64,000 bases of DNA from Erinaceus europaeus (GCF_950295315.1 NC_080176.1:30697669-30761668), one strand, 5' to 3'; counted from the first letter of the stretch, positions 1-11,362 are shown. Made by a program: numbers and translations. The notes: generated from the letters alone by a model not told the origin.

Positions 1-295
1 CCTTTCCTCTCTATCCCACTGTGTCCACTGCCCCATTATACCTTCCCTTCCACATATACTTGATCCTTTTCCCCATGCCTCATTGCTCAGGTAGACATTA
101 AACCTTTGCCAAAGGCAGTGTTCCAGTTTCAATGTTGAGGATTGCTATTTACCAGTCCCTATACCCAATCTTTACTGATTTCTTATAAAAGCCCTCTGGA
201 AGAGAAGTATAAAGTTAGACATAGGATGGACACCTCAAATGTGTTACTGTGGGTATAAATTTATACCTATCCTTCTTCCCTCCTTCCTTCCTCTC
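1..295. other. single-copy noncoding DNA, window edge
   Basis: No open frame, RNA gene or young repeat is recognised here. The last 30 bases are a CTTCC-rich stretch leading into the SINE that follows. It may belong to an intron or intergenic DNA. Confidence 0.4.
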
Positions 296-418
296 CTTCC
301 ACCAGAACACTGCTCAGCTCTGGCTGATGGTGATGTAGGGGATTGAACCTGTGCCTTTGGAGCCTCCATCATGAGAGTCCCATTGCATAACCATTATGCT
401 ATCTACCCCCTGCCCTAT
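296..418 (-). mobile_element. tRNA-derived SINE, type D
   Basis: Read on the minus strand this has the type D plan: a head with 'gcataatggttatgcaa', then 'ctcatgatggaggctcc', a B-box-like 'ggttcaatcccc', and a 3' part 'cagagctgagcagtgttctgg'. The same order recurs at 8058, 11948, 35070 and 51765, which shows it is a dispersed family. It is moderately diverged and carries no coding capacity. Confidence 0.75.
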
Positions 419-1117
419 AAGCTTTATTTTTTACTTTGGATTCCTGAGTATTTTGTTCAGCCAGTATGGTTTTAAACTATTCTAGGAAGTGGTACTTTTC
501 TTTGCAATGCATTCCAGAATAAAACAGACCTCCTGATGCTAGTTTTTTTTTTTAAAGGAATCAGTACTACATTGATGTTGATGAAAGACCATACTAAATA
601 ATTGTTTTTCTTGATATCTATATCTGGAAGGTACATAGTCTGTCCTTTATTTCCTCTTTCATTATCCTGAGCACATTTGTGCTGTACAGGTTTGTTTGTG
701 CTACATGTATGCTGATGAGTATGCAGATTTTCTTTTTATGGAAATTCCAACTTTGATCTGAGTGACATACACTTTGAGATGTCATCTCATTTGTGGGCTA
801 AGATGGATCTTCACACACCTCATCTTCTAGGTTTAGGATTCTGACCTGTTTGATGACCATATATTGAGTAGTTATTACCCCCTTTAGACAGACAGACACA
901 CACACATACACACACCCTAAACTTTCAAAGATTTCTGGGTGAATATGAAGGTCATTCAAGTTAAATGCTTTTCTGCAGTCTCTTTTTGAAGTGAATTGGT
1001 AGTTTTCTTGATTTTGCTATATTCTAAGACATGCAGTCTTACCACTCTCTCACCAACTACTTCAGTGGTGCTCAATGGTCCTTTTGCTTACTCAAATGGA
1101 AATATAGTAGAGCTCTG
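419..1117. other. single-copy noncoding DNA
   Basis: AT-rich sequence without a supported gene. A short impure (CA)n run lies at about 893-915. No splice-flanked open frame or structured RNA was recognised. Confidence 0.4.
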
Positions 1118-1405
1118 TTTTTTTTTTTAATTTGCTTTTTTCCCCCTTTTGTTGCCCTTATTTTTTAAATTGTTGTTGTAGTTATTATTGTTGTTATTGG
1201 TGTCATCGTTGTTGGATAGGACAGAGAGAGATGGAGAGAGGAGAGAAAGGCAGAGGGGGAGAGAAAGACACCTGCAGACTTGTTTCACCAACTGTGAAGT
1301 GACTCCCCTGCAGGTGGGGAGCTGGGGTTTTTGAACCGGGATCCTTACGTGGTCCTTGGGCTTCGCACCACGTGTACTTAACCCACTGCACTACTGCCCG
1401 ACCCC
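1118..1405 (-). mobile_element. tRNA-derived SINE, type A
   Basis: Minus-strand copy of the abundant type A SINE. The tail ('ttttgttgcccttattttt') is at the left, then 'ggataggacagagagag', the CTGCAG-containing body, and the tRNA-like head ending near 1404 ('ctactgcccgacccc'). The poly(T) at about 1120-1129 is the reverse complement of its A-rich tail. It is nearly full length and diverged. Confidence 0.85.
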
Positions 1406-1502
1406 CTAGAGTTCTGCTTTCAACTGAGTTTGTGATTGTAAGGGAGACTCAAGTCACATCATCTTCTTTGATGTTGCAGCTTCAGCTATAAAAATTTAGT
1501 GT

Positions 1503-1640
1503 AATAAAAGTGACAAGAGGACTTAGTGGGGGTTGTATTGTTATATGGAAAACTGGGAAATGTTATGCATGTACAAGCTATTGTATTTATTGTTGAATAT
1601 AAAATGTTAATTCCCCAACAAAAAATTTTAAAAAGTGCTC
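1503..1640 (+). mobile_element. L1 3' end fragment
   Basis: Contains 'agaggacttagtgggggttg', 'ttgttgaatataaaatgtta' and a final A-rich run. It matches, in opposite orientation, the L1 3' UTR end at 17817-17950 and the plus part of the twin-primed L1 at 23581-23651. It is only the last ~135 bases of the element, with no ORF2. Confidence 0.75.
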
Positions 1641-2759
1641 TCATACTTGAATCTTATATGTTTTAATATGATAAGCAATAAGTGTATAGTATACATTTTA
1701 AATTGTCTAGGACTGGTTTCAAATTGTAAACTTTGGTGGGCAATATATATTTGTATAATTTTCCTTGTGTACTTTATCTCTGATGGATGGATTATAATGA
1801 CTCTATCCTGATGTTTTCAACTAAGGAAATATACTGTGAACTGGACTGATAGAGATGGGTGTCAGTTTTGTTTCAGCACAGTGGGTGTCCTCTATTTACA
1901 GATGAACATTACTTTAGTGTTATTGTAAATTTCTACATCTGCTGCCCATATTTCACTGATAATACTATTTCATTTAGTATGGTGTACCTGAGATTAAGAA
2001 CAGAGAAATATGTTTACTCAGACTGATTTGGAAATTACATTGTTGAAATATAGCCCATATGGCCATTGTAAAATAGTACTGCATATAATTGCCTTCCCAA
2101 TGATGTGCTTAGTCATTACTTCCATCTTCCAAGAAGCACTTCTGTATAGCATGCTGATAGCAATGGCATCATTAGAAAACATACGGACATGCAAAGACAT
2201 TAAATTGTCTTTAGTTTAAGAATTAGATTACAGCATTAGAGGATGGGTCACCACATTGTCAATCGATAATTCTTGCTTAGTTCAGCTCTGCTAGACTGGA
2301 TGATAAAGATTTGCATAAGTATCACCTGTTTGCTGGGTGTGTTTCACATTTTCCCTGCCAACTGTGAGTTCTTTTAGCCACATATAAGACCTCATCACAA
2401 TATAATAGCTGATTTCTCTGTAATGTTTTTTTTTTCTAACTATTCTTGCATTGTGTGGAGTTGTTTTCCCTCAAACTCAGCTTTCTGAATGTACACTCAA
2501 TAGTAAGCTAAATCAGAGGGTCATATATTGATAGATGAAGAAAGATACTGATTAGTAGAATCAGGAGGCCACTAGTTTGGATTCCATGTTGCCTAGGCTT
2601 GTGTTCTTTTTTGTATAGCATTTGTCTCCTCAAATCCACTATTCTTGTTTACTCCATAGAAGCAGTGAGTTTTTTATAACCTTGAGTCTCATTATTAGGT
2701 TTCCTATGCCCAGGGACCATGTGTCAGGGCACAGAAGGAGGTGATCCCTACTATTTACT
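1641..2759. other. single-copy noncoding DNA
   Basis: No repeat or gene is recognised with confidence. A 69-codon open frame at 2010-2219 has an overlapping open frame on the other strand and no recognisable domain, so I treat it as chance. Confidence 0.4.
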
Positions 2760-2940
2760 GGTTAGCTATCTTTCCTTCCCCTTCCCCCTTCCCCTTTTCC
2801 CTTTCCAACTATCTTTCCTTCCCCTTCCCCCTACCCCCTTTCCCTCCCTTCCCCTCCTTTCCCCTCCCCTCCTCTCCCTTTCCCCCTTTCCCCTTTCTTC
2901 CTCTCTTCCTTTTCCTCTTTCTTTCTACCTTCATCTCCTC

Positions 2941-2977
<37 letters not shown>
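2760..2977. repeat. polypyrimidine tract with (TC)n
   Basis: About 200 bases almost purely C and T on the plus strand, starting with CCTTTCC-type units and ending in a run of about 18 TC repeats (2941-2976). Open frames across it are low-complexity artefacts (Pro/Leu/Ser one way, Arg/Lys/Glu the other). It sits at the tail end of the minus-strand SINE that follows, so it may have grown from that tail. Confidence 0.85.
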
Positions 2978-2979
<2 letters not shown>

Positions 2980-3293
2980 TCTAGGGTTATCGCTGGGGCT
3001 CAGTGACTGCACTATAAATCCACTGCCCTGGAGGCCATTTTTCCCATTTTATTGACCTTGTTGTTATTGTTGCCATTGCTGTTGTTGTTGGATAGGGCAT
3101 AGAGAAATAAGGAGAGGAGGGGAAAACAGAGAGAGGGGTGAGAAACATAGACACCTGCAGACCTGCTTCACCGCTTGTGAAGCGACCTCCCTGCAGGTGG
3201 GAAGTTGGGGGCTTGAACCAGGATCCTTACATAGGTCCTTGTGCTTCGCTCCATGTGCGCTTAATCCTCTGCACAATCTACCACCCAGCCCTC
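2978..3293 (-). mobile_element. tRNA-derived SINE, type A-long
   Basis: Minus-strand copy carrying the longer 3' extension: 'cctctagggttatcgctggg' at the left edge and 'ctggaggcc' before the usual GTTGTTGGATAGG body. The head ends at the 'cacccagccc' near 3292. Confidence 0.85.
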
Positions 3294-3659
3294 AGTTGAG
3301 GTTATTTTGAAGATGCAGCAATTCTGAGGCATATGGTATGCTTTGATTATTTTTTCCCCAGGGCCCTTTTGTAATGTGCCAGTGAATAATAAGTGAAATT
3401 ACAGAATGGAAAGTCATTCATCAAATTTAATGTTTCTCTTTAGAGTTTAACAGAAATAATGAGGATGTGGAGACTTTCTGAGCAATAAGTGACTTTGGGA
3501 ATCATTTGGGCAGTGGTTTTGAGCGCCCCAGGGAACAAATCAGTTGAGGGGAGGCCTTGACTTCATTGAACTAGATAGAGTTCTACCTTAACTGTTTTTA
3601 TTTACTAGAGTAAATTTTTCTTTGAGAATAAAAAGGTCTTGGGATTCTTCTTCCCTCCT
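3294..3659. other. single-copy noncoding DNA
   Basis: No recognisable repeat, gene or RNA. Confidence 0.35.
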
Positions 3660-3870
3660 CCCCTCCCTTTATAGACACAGAGAGAATTTAAGAGAGAAGG
3701 GTGAGATAGGAAATAGAGCTACTTGCAGCACTATTTCACTGCTTGTGAAGTTTTCTCCCCCCACTCCTATAAACAAACAAAAAACAACCCTGAAAGTGGC
3801 CTCAAAGAGCAGTGGATTTGTAGTGCAGGCATTAAGCCCCAGCAATAACCCTGGTGGCAAAACAAACAAT
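3660..3870. mobile_element. mosaic of two old SINE pieces
   Basis: The left part (about 3663-3765) reads on the minus strand as a type B body ('agacacagagagaattt' through 'cactgcttgtgaag'). The right part (about 3785-3870) reads on the plus strand as the type A-long 3' extension ('gcagtggatttgtagtgcag', 'agcaataaccctggtgg'). The two pieces are in opposite orientation, so this is either two insertions or an inverted one. No TSD was found. Confidence 0.6.
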
Positions 3871-4217
3871 ACCCACCCCTCAAAAAAAGAAAAGAAAAAT
3901 AAAAAGAAACATGGATAGCTATAGCAGACATTCTAGGAGAAAAGAGAGCGGCTGTGAAGGAGTGGTGTGCTGTGTAATTGTAGGATGCCAGGCAGGCTTG
4001 AGTAGAGTTGGTGAGGAGAGAAGGGGCCTGTAGAACTTTAATTTTAAACCAGAATGACTTGAAAAGCTTAAAAACAGCTGAAAACAGCTATGTAAGGGCA
4101 TTATTTCCTAGCAGAAGTCTTAGAACTTCCCAAAATTTCCCTTCTGGTGTTACAAGATCTGATCTAGAACTTAACATGTTATATTTGTTTATGGGAATTT
4201 CCCCTTGTACCCAGAAC
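3871..4217. other. single-copy noncoding DNA
   Basis: A-rich start (tail of the preceding SINE piece), then sequence with no feature that I recognise. Confidence 0.35.
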
Positions 4218-4386
4218 GCCCTCATATTTAGCCCTCAAACAACCCTGTGCAGTAGCATTATTTAATCCTCATTTTGGAGATGGGGGAACAGGCTTAGAGA
4301 CATTTGATAACATCCCTATGACCATATAAGCAGAAAGTTGCAAAGCTAGGATTTGAGCCCATTCTAATTCCAGGATGTGTAATGCC
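4218..4386 (-). mobile_element. MIR fragment
   Basis: Contains 'caaccctgtgcagtagcatt', 'cattttggagatgggggaac', 'gcttagagacatttg', 'aaagctaggatttgagccc' in the order of the reverse-complemented MIR SINE. MIR is an ancient mammal-wide tRNA-derived SINE; the divergence here fits. Confidence 0.75.
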
Positions 4387-5446
4387 TCTATGATGAAAAG
4401 GAAGGGAATGAATATGTCTGTGGTTACATTTTCATTGACATAAACTCTCCTCACCTTCACGTGAGATGGTTCTAGAGCTGGCCCTGGGTAACTGCCTATC
4501 TCTAGGCATGCAGTGTTTGATTATAGAGAGCATTTCTCTCCCAACTTGGGGCAGCTGTGGCAATTCTGCAGATTTTAGGTGGATTGCTGGCTAAGCAGCT
4601 ACCTTTTGATCTTTTGGAGATGAGTTTGACTCTTGAAATTTTCAAGATGTATACTGTGAATGCCAGTGATTTTAAGTCAACAGACTCAATTGAACTGATA
4701 ATCCCCCCCCCCCAAGTGAAATCTTTAGATAACTCTTCTTAGGAGTATAAAGTTCTATTTTTAGTACCCATGCTTTTGAGGACTTCGATGTATGATGATA
4801 GATTTTAGAATATTTTTGTGTAAGAGACACAATTGTATATATGTGTTTCTGCATATATAAGTCTAAAGAATATTTAAAATATTCTGAGGGTCGAGGTGAT
4901 TGTATACAGTTGAATGCACACATCACAGTGCACAAGGACAGGGGCTTATCCCCACTTGCAGGGGAGGGGGAAGCTTTACAGTTGGTGAGGCAGTGTGGCA
5001 GGAAGGTCTCTCTTTCTTCTTTCTCAACTCATCTGTCCCTGTGCTCCCTCCCAAAAAATTATATGAAATAGTTTAAAGCAATATAACCAACACCTGTGTA
5101 TTCCCCTCACTACCAGTTCTAACAAGGTTTAACAAATTACTTATATTAGAATTATATTGATGTTAGATAATTTTTAGTATGTACTGAGGAGCAAATGAAT
5201 CAGTTGTAAGCTTAAAAATCAGGAATTCTTAAATTTGACTGTCCCTTGGAGGTACTTTTCATAAAGTGTTTCTACCACATGGGAGGATTGAGAGAGCCAC
5301 GCTTCCAGAACTTTGGAAGAGCTTCTTTCTTAGGTGATTCTTTTGGCTAGTCAGGGTAGAGGCTCTCTGTCCTGAGGTGGCGCCTGTTAGTATTTCTTAC
5401 TAGGTTCTCTCAGATGCCTATACACCTAGTTTTTATTTTTAATTTT
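4387..5446. other. single-copy noncoding DNA
   Basis: A C10 run at 4705-4714 is the only simple repeat of note. Short open frames occur on both strands across the same bases, so none is supported. Confidence 0.4.
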
Positions 5447-5483
5447 CTCTGTCAAACTTAAATTTTAAAAATTATCTTTATTT

Positions 5484-5756
5484 GGGAGTCGGTCTGTAGC
5501 ACAGCGGGTTAAGCGCAGGTGGCGCTAAGCTCAAGGACCGGCGTCAGGATCCCGGTTTGAGCCCCCGGCTCCCCACCTGCAGGCAGGTCCCTTCACAGGT
5601 GGTGAAGCAGGTCTGCAGGTGTCTGTCTTTCTCTCCCCCTCTCTGTCTTCCCCTCCTCTCTCCATTTCTCTCTGTCCTATCCAACAACAACGACATCAAT
5701 AATAACTACAACAATAAAACAACAAGGGCAACAAAAGGGAATAAATAAAATAAAAT
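5484..5756 (+). mobile_element. tRNA-derived SINE, type A, nested
   Basis: Plus-strand type A copy starting 'gggagtcggtctgtagcaca' and ending in (AATAAA)n. It is flanked by a perfect 16-base TSD and lies inside the A-rich tail of a type B SINE. A-box-like 'tagcacagcggg' and B-box-like 'ggtttgagccc' are visible. Confidence 0.9.
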
Positions 5757-5950
5757 AAAATTATCTTTATTTATTTATTGGTTAGAAACAGCCAAAAATT
5801 GAGAGGGAAGGGGTTGATAGAGAGGGAGAGAGACACCTGCAACACTGCTTCATCACTCACAAATCTTTCTCCCTGCAGGTGGGGACCAGGGTCTCATACC
5901 TGGTCCTTGTAACATGTGCACTCAACCAGGTGCGTCCCCACTCGGCCCCC
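5757..5950 (-). mobile_element. tRNA-derived SINE, type B
   Basis: Minus-strand type B: tail 'tttatttatttattggttag', then 'aaaaattgagagggaagg', 'cctgcaacactgcttcatca', and a tRNA-like head ending in 'tcggcccccc'. It differs from type A in having GCTTTCCCCCTGCAG-type body and a TATTGGATAGAGACAG tail. Confidence 0.85.
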
Positions 5951-5963
5951 CTCTGTCAAACTT

Positions 5964-6275
5964 TTTTTCCTTTTTTTTTTGGCCTCCAGGGTTATTGCTC
6001 GGTGCCTGAATCTACTGCTTCTGGAGGCTATTTATTTTCCCCTTTTGTTGCCCTGTTGTGGTTATTATTATTGTTGTTACTATTGATATCGTTGTTGGAT
6101 AGGACAGAGAGAAATGGAGAGAGGAGGGGAAGACAGAGAGGGAGAGAGAAAGATAGACACCTGCAGACCTGCTTCAGTGCCTGTGAAACAATTCCCCTGC
6201 ATGTGGGGAGCTGGGGGCTCAAACCGGGATCCTCATGCCATGTGCACTTAACCCACTGCACTACCACCCAACCCT
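5964..6275 (-). mobile_element. tRNA-derived SINE, type A-long
   Basis: Minus-strand, from 'tttttggcctccagggttat' to 'ctaccacccaacc'. Both edges abut copies of ctctgtcaaactt, a clear TSD. The 146-codon open frame across it is a translation of the SINE and not a gene. Confidence 0.9.
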
Positions 6276-6288
6276 CTCTGTCAAACTT

Positions 6289-6987
6289 TTTAATGTTGTC
6301 TGCTCTCCCAAGATTCTGAGGGCAATGCTCTGGGTGTTCTCTTCCTTCTCTCTGACTGAGGTGTGGAGGAATATATTTACATATCAGTTACAAAGCATTT
6401 TAGATACTAGGTGTGAAGCATTAGAACAGGGAAGTGTAAGATTTACAGGTCTTGGGAGCTACTGTCCCAAAAAATGTTTGAGATGAGCTCATAGTTGCTA
6501 AAAAATTCTACCTCAGAAATCACTGGGTACACAGGGTTTCATTAAAAAAAAAAAACTGGAGATGCACACAACTTTGTGTGAAGACTGAATTATCAGATGG
6601 CAGTTGAGGGCTTTTTTTTTTTTCCCTGAGTCACTGCTTTATCAGTAAGATGCGCTCTGCCACTAGAGTGGTCACTTCTCTGTGAATACATCTCAAAAGA
6701 CACCTTTCAGAAGTGCTGTCAATTCTGGATTATGAGGGGCCTGGTTATCTCTTGTGGCCCTTAGTTCCATAAGGACACCCATACTGTACTGCTTCTCTCT
6801 ACTCAGTAAATAGAAGGAATTTTTTTTTTTCTGTGCCATTCACTTCTGTAGGCACTGAGTTATACAGGAATGGCATGGAGGGAGGAGTATTTTTGTATCC
6901 CATTGTTTGTTATGTGTAACAGAAAAGAAGATGGAGGATTTATAAATATCCTTTAGTAAAGTTCTGCTGTTTAGCATGTAAGAAGTG
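6289..6987. other. single-copy noncoding DNA
   Basis: Several A or T homopolymers (about 6544, 6613, 6818). Nothing else is recognised. Confidence 0.35.
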
Positions 6988-7465
6988 TTTTTGCCTAATT
7001 TTTGCCATGGCTTAAATTCATAAATGTGACTTTAGCCAGAACAGAGGCCAAAACAAACAAGGCTGAGCAAAAATGCAGTCACACGGTTATGTGATCAGAA
7101 CCTCCTTAGTACCAGGAAGAAGGCACATGACCAAAACCTCCTCAGTACTGGGAACAGATTTGTAATCTACCTTGATTAAGAACTTTGATAGAGAAATTTC
7201 CCATCATCTACTCCAGGCTCTGGACCACTGCTGATGAAGGGTTTGATAAGGAACCCTGTCTCCATCCAGAAGATAAGGAAGGAAGAAGTAGTTTTCTTGA
7301 GCAGCCCCAAGAGAATGTAGCCATGGAAATTATAGGCATAAATACAGATCCTTCTCAGCACTGAGTTGGCAGTTGGTACTTTACCAACTGCCTGCTTTGA
7401 TGACTAATTCTTCACTTGTGTATTCTAATAAATTTTCACCATATCTACAGTAGGTCTGTCTGCTT
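6988..7465 (+). mobile_element. possible old LTR-like sequence
   Basis: The stretch has an AATAAA at about 7427 followed by 'ttttcaccatatct', an imperfect internal duplication ('gatcagaacctccttagtac' near 7099 against 'gaccaaaacctcctcagtac' near 7129), and a perfect 11-base hairpin just upstream of the AATAAA. This layout resembles a retroviral LTR with a polyadenylation signal, but no second LTR, TG...CA ends or viral coding sequence is visible. It could equally be single-copy DNA. Confidence 0.25.
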
Positions 7466-8057
7466 GTTGCTTTTTTTCCTTTAGGTCCCCCATGTATTTA
7501 GTCACCACCACTGACCAGAAGTACATTATTAAAAGTGCATCAGTGTTCTTTAAATTGTTTTTTTCCCTGGATGATTTCAGTTACAAGTGTTTACAGAAGC
7601 TTATTTCTTCATTTAGATACTTAAAACATTCAAGTTTGGAGGGAATTTTGGAATTAGTTGAATTTTATTACTGTCTTAACATAATGAGAATGAACTAGAT
7701 GAGCAGTTTAAGGTTCTAGCATGGGGAAGAGGCTAGACAGATAATGATACTCTCTTCTCTTTCTGCCATTACCACTATATGGACTCCCCTAATTCACCTA
7801 TATGTTTGTACATTTGACAGAAAGGATGTCAGAAAAGGAAAGTTAATATCTAGGGTTCCGTACTGGACCAGGATTTGGGATTACTTTTACTGTAAAGATT
7901 TAATCAGAAGTGAAGCTTAAATTTTTTCCAGCTTCCCTAACAGTGTAGAGCTTGGACAGTGAGTAAAACCACTGGATACCTGAATAGGGACTACTTTTAG
8001 GATAATATCTGGAATCAGTCAATAAAATAGATTGCAAGAATATGGAAAGTTTCATAT
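7466..8057. other. single-copy noncoding DNA
   Basis: No supported gene or repeat. The open frame at 7492-7698 has no recognisable domain and no start or splice context. Confidence 0.35.
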
Positions 8058-8180
8058 GGGTGGAGATGGCATAATTGTTATGCAAAGGGACTGTCATGCC
8101 TGAGACTCCAAAGTCCCAAATTCAATCCCCCATAAACCAGAGCTGAGCAGTGCTCTGATAAGAAAAGAAAAAAAAAATTT
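8058..8180 (+). mobile_element. tRNA-derived SINE, type D
   Basis: Plus-strand copy: 'ggcataattgttatgcaaag', 'catgcctgagactcc', 'attcaatcccccataaacca', 'gagctgagcagtgctctgat' then an A-rich tail to about 8177. Confidence 0.8.
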
Positions 8181-8849
8181 GTAAAGTTTGAGGAAGTAAA
8201 TATTGAAAAAAATCTGACAGCTTTGGGACTATTTGGAGAGAGGAAATACAGGTGAATTTGATTTCCTTGCTGGATCATCTTCATTAGAAAGGGTTGGTTG
8301 CTGACATAAAAGAGGTGGGGGGGGGTGATCAAATAAGAAACTCTTCATACTTATGAAGACAAAAAGAAACATGTAAGATGAATTTTAAGAAATAAAGCAT
8401 TTGTAGTCTTATGAACTCTGTTGGTAAAGTAGACTTTGACCTCAGTGTGTGAAAGGATAGGTAAAATGGTGCTGCTACCTGGTGCTGGGGTTGAAACCTA
8501 AGATCTTGTAACATACCTACAACTGGGTGAGTAACCTTTCTGTCTAAGATTATTTTTTGGTTATCATTGTTCAAAGGATGAAATTAGTTTCTTTTTCCAT
8601 TTTAAGCTTTTGTTGTGTAGTTAGTAACATGTCCTTGGAGACTGTGTATGTAGTTAAATAAAGTCCAATACTTATATGCCTATGTAAATTGACAGGATTG
8701 GGAATAAGAGCATTGGAAGGATCCACGGAAGTAGAAACTGTACCATACTCGAGTTGAGATATTATATCGTTTTACTCTTAGATCAGAAAGGACATGAAAA
8801 TACATAGTTGTCAACTTTTTCTGTCTGCTTAGTATTCATCAGTCAGTGA
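8181..8849. other. single-copy noncoding DNA with a weak SINE trace
   Basis: Near 8440-8550 ('aaatggtgctgctacctggt', 'cttgtaacatacctacaact') there is a faint tRNA-SINE resemblance, too diverged to type. The rest is unassigned. Confidence 0.3.
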
Positions 8850-9062
8850 TGATACCTTACTTCTGTTGAACACATGTTGTGTGTGAGGTTTTGTTCTAAT
8901 TGCTTAAATCAACTTGTATTCCTCACATAGTGGCTTCACAAAACAGGTATTTTGATCCCTGCTTTATAGGAGAAAAAACAACTACAAAATTATGTCCAAA
9001 GCTACAGTGTATAGTTTGGAGCCTATGTTTTAACTTCAGAGCTGGATTTGAACCACTGCATC
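8850..9062 (-). mobile_element. MIR fragment
   Basis: Read in reverse this follows MIR: 'aacaggtattttgatccctg', 'gaaaaaacaactac', 'agctggatttgaaccactgc'. It is strongly diverged, as expected for this old family. Confidence 0.6.
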
Positions 9063-9194
9063 AGAGAACTAATAAAATACTGGAATTATTTTTTTCCCTT
9101 TCTTTTTTCCTGGTTTTGATTTAAAGTGGGCTTTGACCCTTTTTAATGTTCACCTCTTCTTCTCTGAATGTTTTCAGAGTGGCCATATACCTTA

Positions 9195-9340
9195 CTATAG
9201 ATCAGAGAACTGCAATCTAGAAAATTATGTAATCTCTCTGTATGACCTAAGGAATTAGTGAGTTAGTGGTAAAATAGGAATGTGGAACCCAGGCTTCTCA
9301 TATATAGGTCACTGCTTTTCCCACTGCACTAGATAGCTTC
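9195..9340 (-). mobile_element. MIR fragment
   Basis: Core matches to reverse MIR: 'aaaattatgtaatctctctg', 'aggaatgtggaacccaggct', 'ggtcactgcttttcccactg'. It lies 130 bases from another MIR piece in the same orientation; they could be two insertions. Confidence 0.5.
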
Positions 9341-10954
9341 CATCATTTTTTTAACTTAACTAAATTTTATCAATTTAATTTGTGTCATTCCTGTTGATGA
9401 GCTGAATTAAAATAGCTAGGCTATACATGATTTTGCCCTAGGCCTGGAAGCAGGTAGGAATTTTGGAAACTAACATTTGCCCTTGGGGTTCTCAGATTCT
9501 TTTCTAGTCTTTGGTAGGTTTATTTAAAAGTGGAGAGACAGTGTTTAAAGGGAATAGAAGAGCCATTCTCATACTTGGGTTTTATGTGATCTAAGGACTT
9601 ATGCAAAAGGAAGTCTTTGTCCCCCCACCCCCCACCCCCTTTCTTTTTTTGAATTTGAGTTAGTGTCCACTTGAGGTGAAAGTAACCAGGGCCTAAGAGA
9701 GGAGAGGGAAAAAAAAAAAACCTTAGTGGTAGCATTCTCTTACTCTGCCCTACCCCTCCCTTTTATTTAGGTCTTACAAATAAGATTTTCAGAAAGGTGG
9801 AAAGATCTACCTTGATTCTTGGAGTTTGGGTTTTTGTTTTTGTTTGTTTTTTCTTTTGGTCCAGAGATTCCTTTTATTGTAGCTTTTATCCTTGGATAAT
9901 GCTTTGTTTAAAAACAAATGCTCTGGTATTCTAAAACAAATTATCCAGCAGGCTCCCTGATTGTGCTCTCAGAGATAAAAGACCCTGGAGGTAGTGCTCT
10001 AACTCTGAATTGTGGTAGCCTGTGCTTGCCCAAGAGCAAGATTCAGTTTATTGTGGATCTTCTTACTTAGATTAATGTAGTCATTTTAAAAGAGAGAATA
10101 TACATTTGAAAGAAGAAACATCAGGACCTCTAAAGGGAAGCTAGTTTATAAGTGGGTAGTAGAGTTTTGTTTCATGTTGGAACCTGAGCTTTGTGGGTTT
10201 TAATTTTTCTAAGCCAAAAAGTTTTGGTAGAATTGCTAACCCTTGGAAGTGTAATTGCTCAAGGACATGATGATGATAAAGAGAATTAGGGCAGGCCCAC
10301 AGCCTGTGCTGTGGAAAAAAATGTTCATATTCTGCCAGTGACCCCAAATCCCATGTGGCCACAGAGCAGTTATTTAATTTCACAGTTTCTGTTCTTAAAG
10401 TTGCAGGTTGAGGTTCCCAGTAGGAGTAACTTTATGATTGTGACAAATCAGCTTCCTTTTAAGGGAAGATACTGTAATTGTGAGAAAAGAAAACCTTCAT
10501 TCAAAGTTGTAGTCAAGGGTGACAGAAGAAGCTTTTTAGTTATTAAACCTCCAATTTTTTCCCCCAGATAATTATACTTCGGTCTTCCCATGTTGTGTAT
10601 AAGAACAAGGATGGTTTCAATTTGTTCAATTCAATGGTTTTCAATTTGTGAATCTCAGGTACTTCTTGCTTTATGCAGTGGTTCCAAATCCTTTTATATG
10701 TCTGCACCCCCAAGGAACTTTCTTCGTTATTGTTTTTGTCTCTGGGTACTTCCAAGCACTCAGCCCACTTCTTAGAGAAACAAAGAGACAGAGCAAGAGA
10801 GAAATATACCACAGCACCTAAATTTCCGTCAGTGTGATGGGGGTTGGACAAAAAACAGGTTGTCTGTATGACAAAACTAGCACTCTCCCAGGTGAGATGG
10901 CTTGCTGGTGTTGTGTGTGTGCCTGTGCGGGTGTGCACTGCACTTCCAGGGCTT
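9341..10954. other. single-copy noncoding DNA
   Basis: About 1.6 kb without a recognised repeat. It holds homopolymers at 9620-9640 and 9707-9720. Open frames at 10141-10571 lie on both strands over the same bases and have no recognisable domain. Confidence 0.35.
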
Positions 10955-11105
10955 TGCACCTGTGCAGACATTTTCCTTCTAAAATTTGGTTATTAATGAG
11001 GGAGACAACCAAAGCATTATTCTGGCACATGTTATGTTGGGGAGCAAACTTAGCACTTCATGAATGAGGGTCCAGTGCTTACCTACTGTGTTGTCTCTTG
11101 GCATT
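10955..11105 (-). mobile_element. tRNA-derived SINE, type C, old
   Basis: 'tattctggcacatgttatgt', 'caaacttagcacttcatgaa', 'agggtccagtgcttacctac' follow the minus-strand type C order seen more clearly at 14465 and 51580. It is heavily diverged. Confidence 0.5.
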
Positions 11106-11119
11106 TTTCTTTTCTTTTT

Positions 11120-11280
11120 TTGCCATCGCAGGAAAGACACTCTAGCACTGCTCCACCACCCTTGAAGCTTCCCCTTCACATAGTGGTCCCGCCTTGTGGC
11201 TGAGGGCATTACCCAGATCCTCATGTGTAGTAAAGTGTGCCCTCTACCTGGTGAGCTGTTTCCTGGCAACCCAGAGGGTA
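11120..11280 (-). mobile_element. tRNA-derived SINE, type E-like, old
   Basis: 'cactgctccaccacccttga', 'gaggg' and 'ccctctacctggtgagctgt' match the reverse of a second old SINE type also present at 12070, 45555 and 46233. Confidence 0.5.
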
Positions 11281-11362
11281 GTTTAAACATGTAGATATCT
11301 GGGCTCTGTTCCTGACTGAGTAGGCCAATCCCCACTGTGGGACTCTCTGTCAGGCATTCTTT

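Larger units (their letters stand above)
5447..6288. repeat. serial-insertion cluster with three copies of one target site
   Basis: The 13-mer ctctgtcaaactt occurs at 5447-5459, 5951-5963 and 6276-6288. The stretches between copies are two separate minus-strand SINE insertions, so the same target was used twice. A third SINE is nested in the first (TSD aaaattatctttattt at 5468-5483 and 5757-5772). Confidence 0.85.

Noticed and set aside
2719..3055. Ser/Leu/Pro-rich open frames on the plus strand and Arg/Glu/Lys-rich frame on the minus strand
   Set aside because: They translate a polypyrimidine microsatellite and have no start, splice or domain support.
5879..6319. 146-codon open frame
   Set aside because: It runs through two SINEs and contains only SINE-derived sequence that recurs in other copies.
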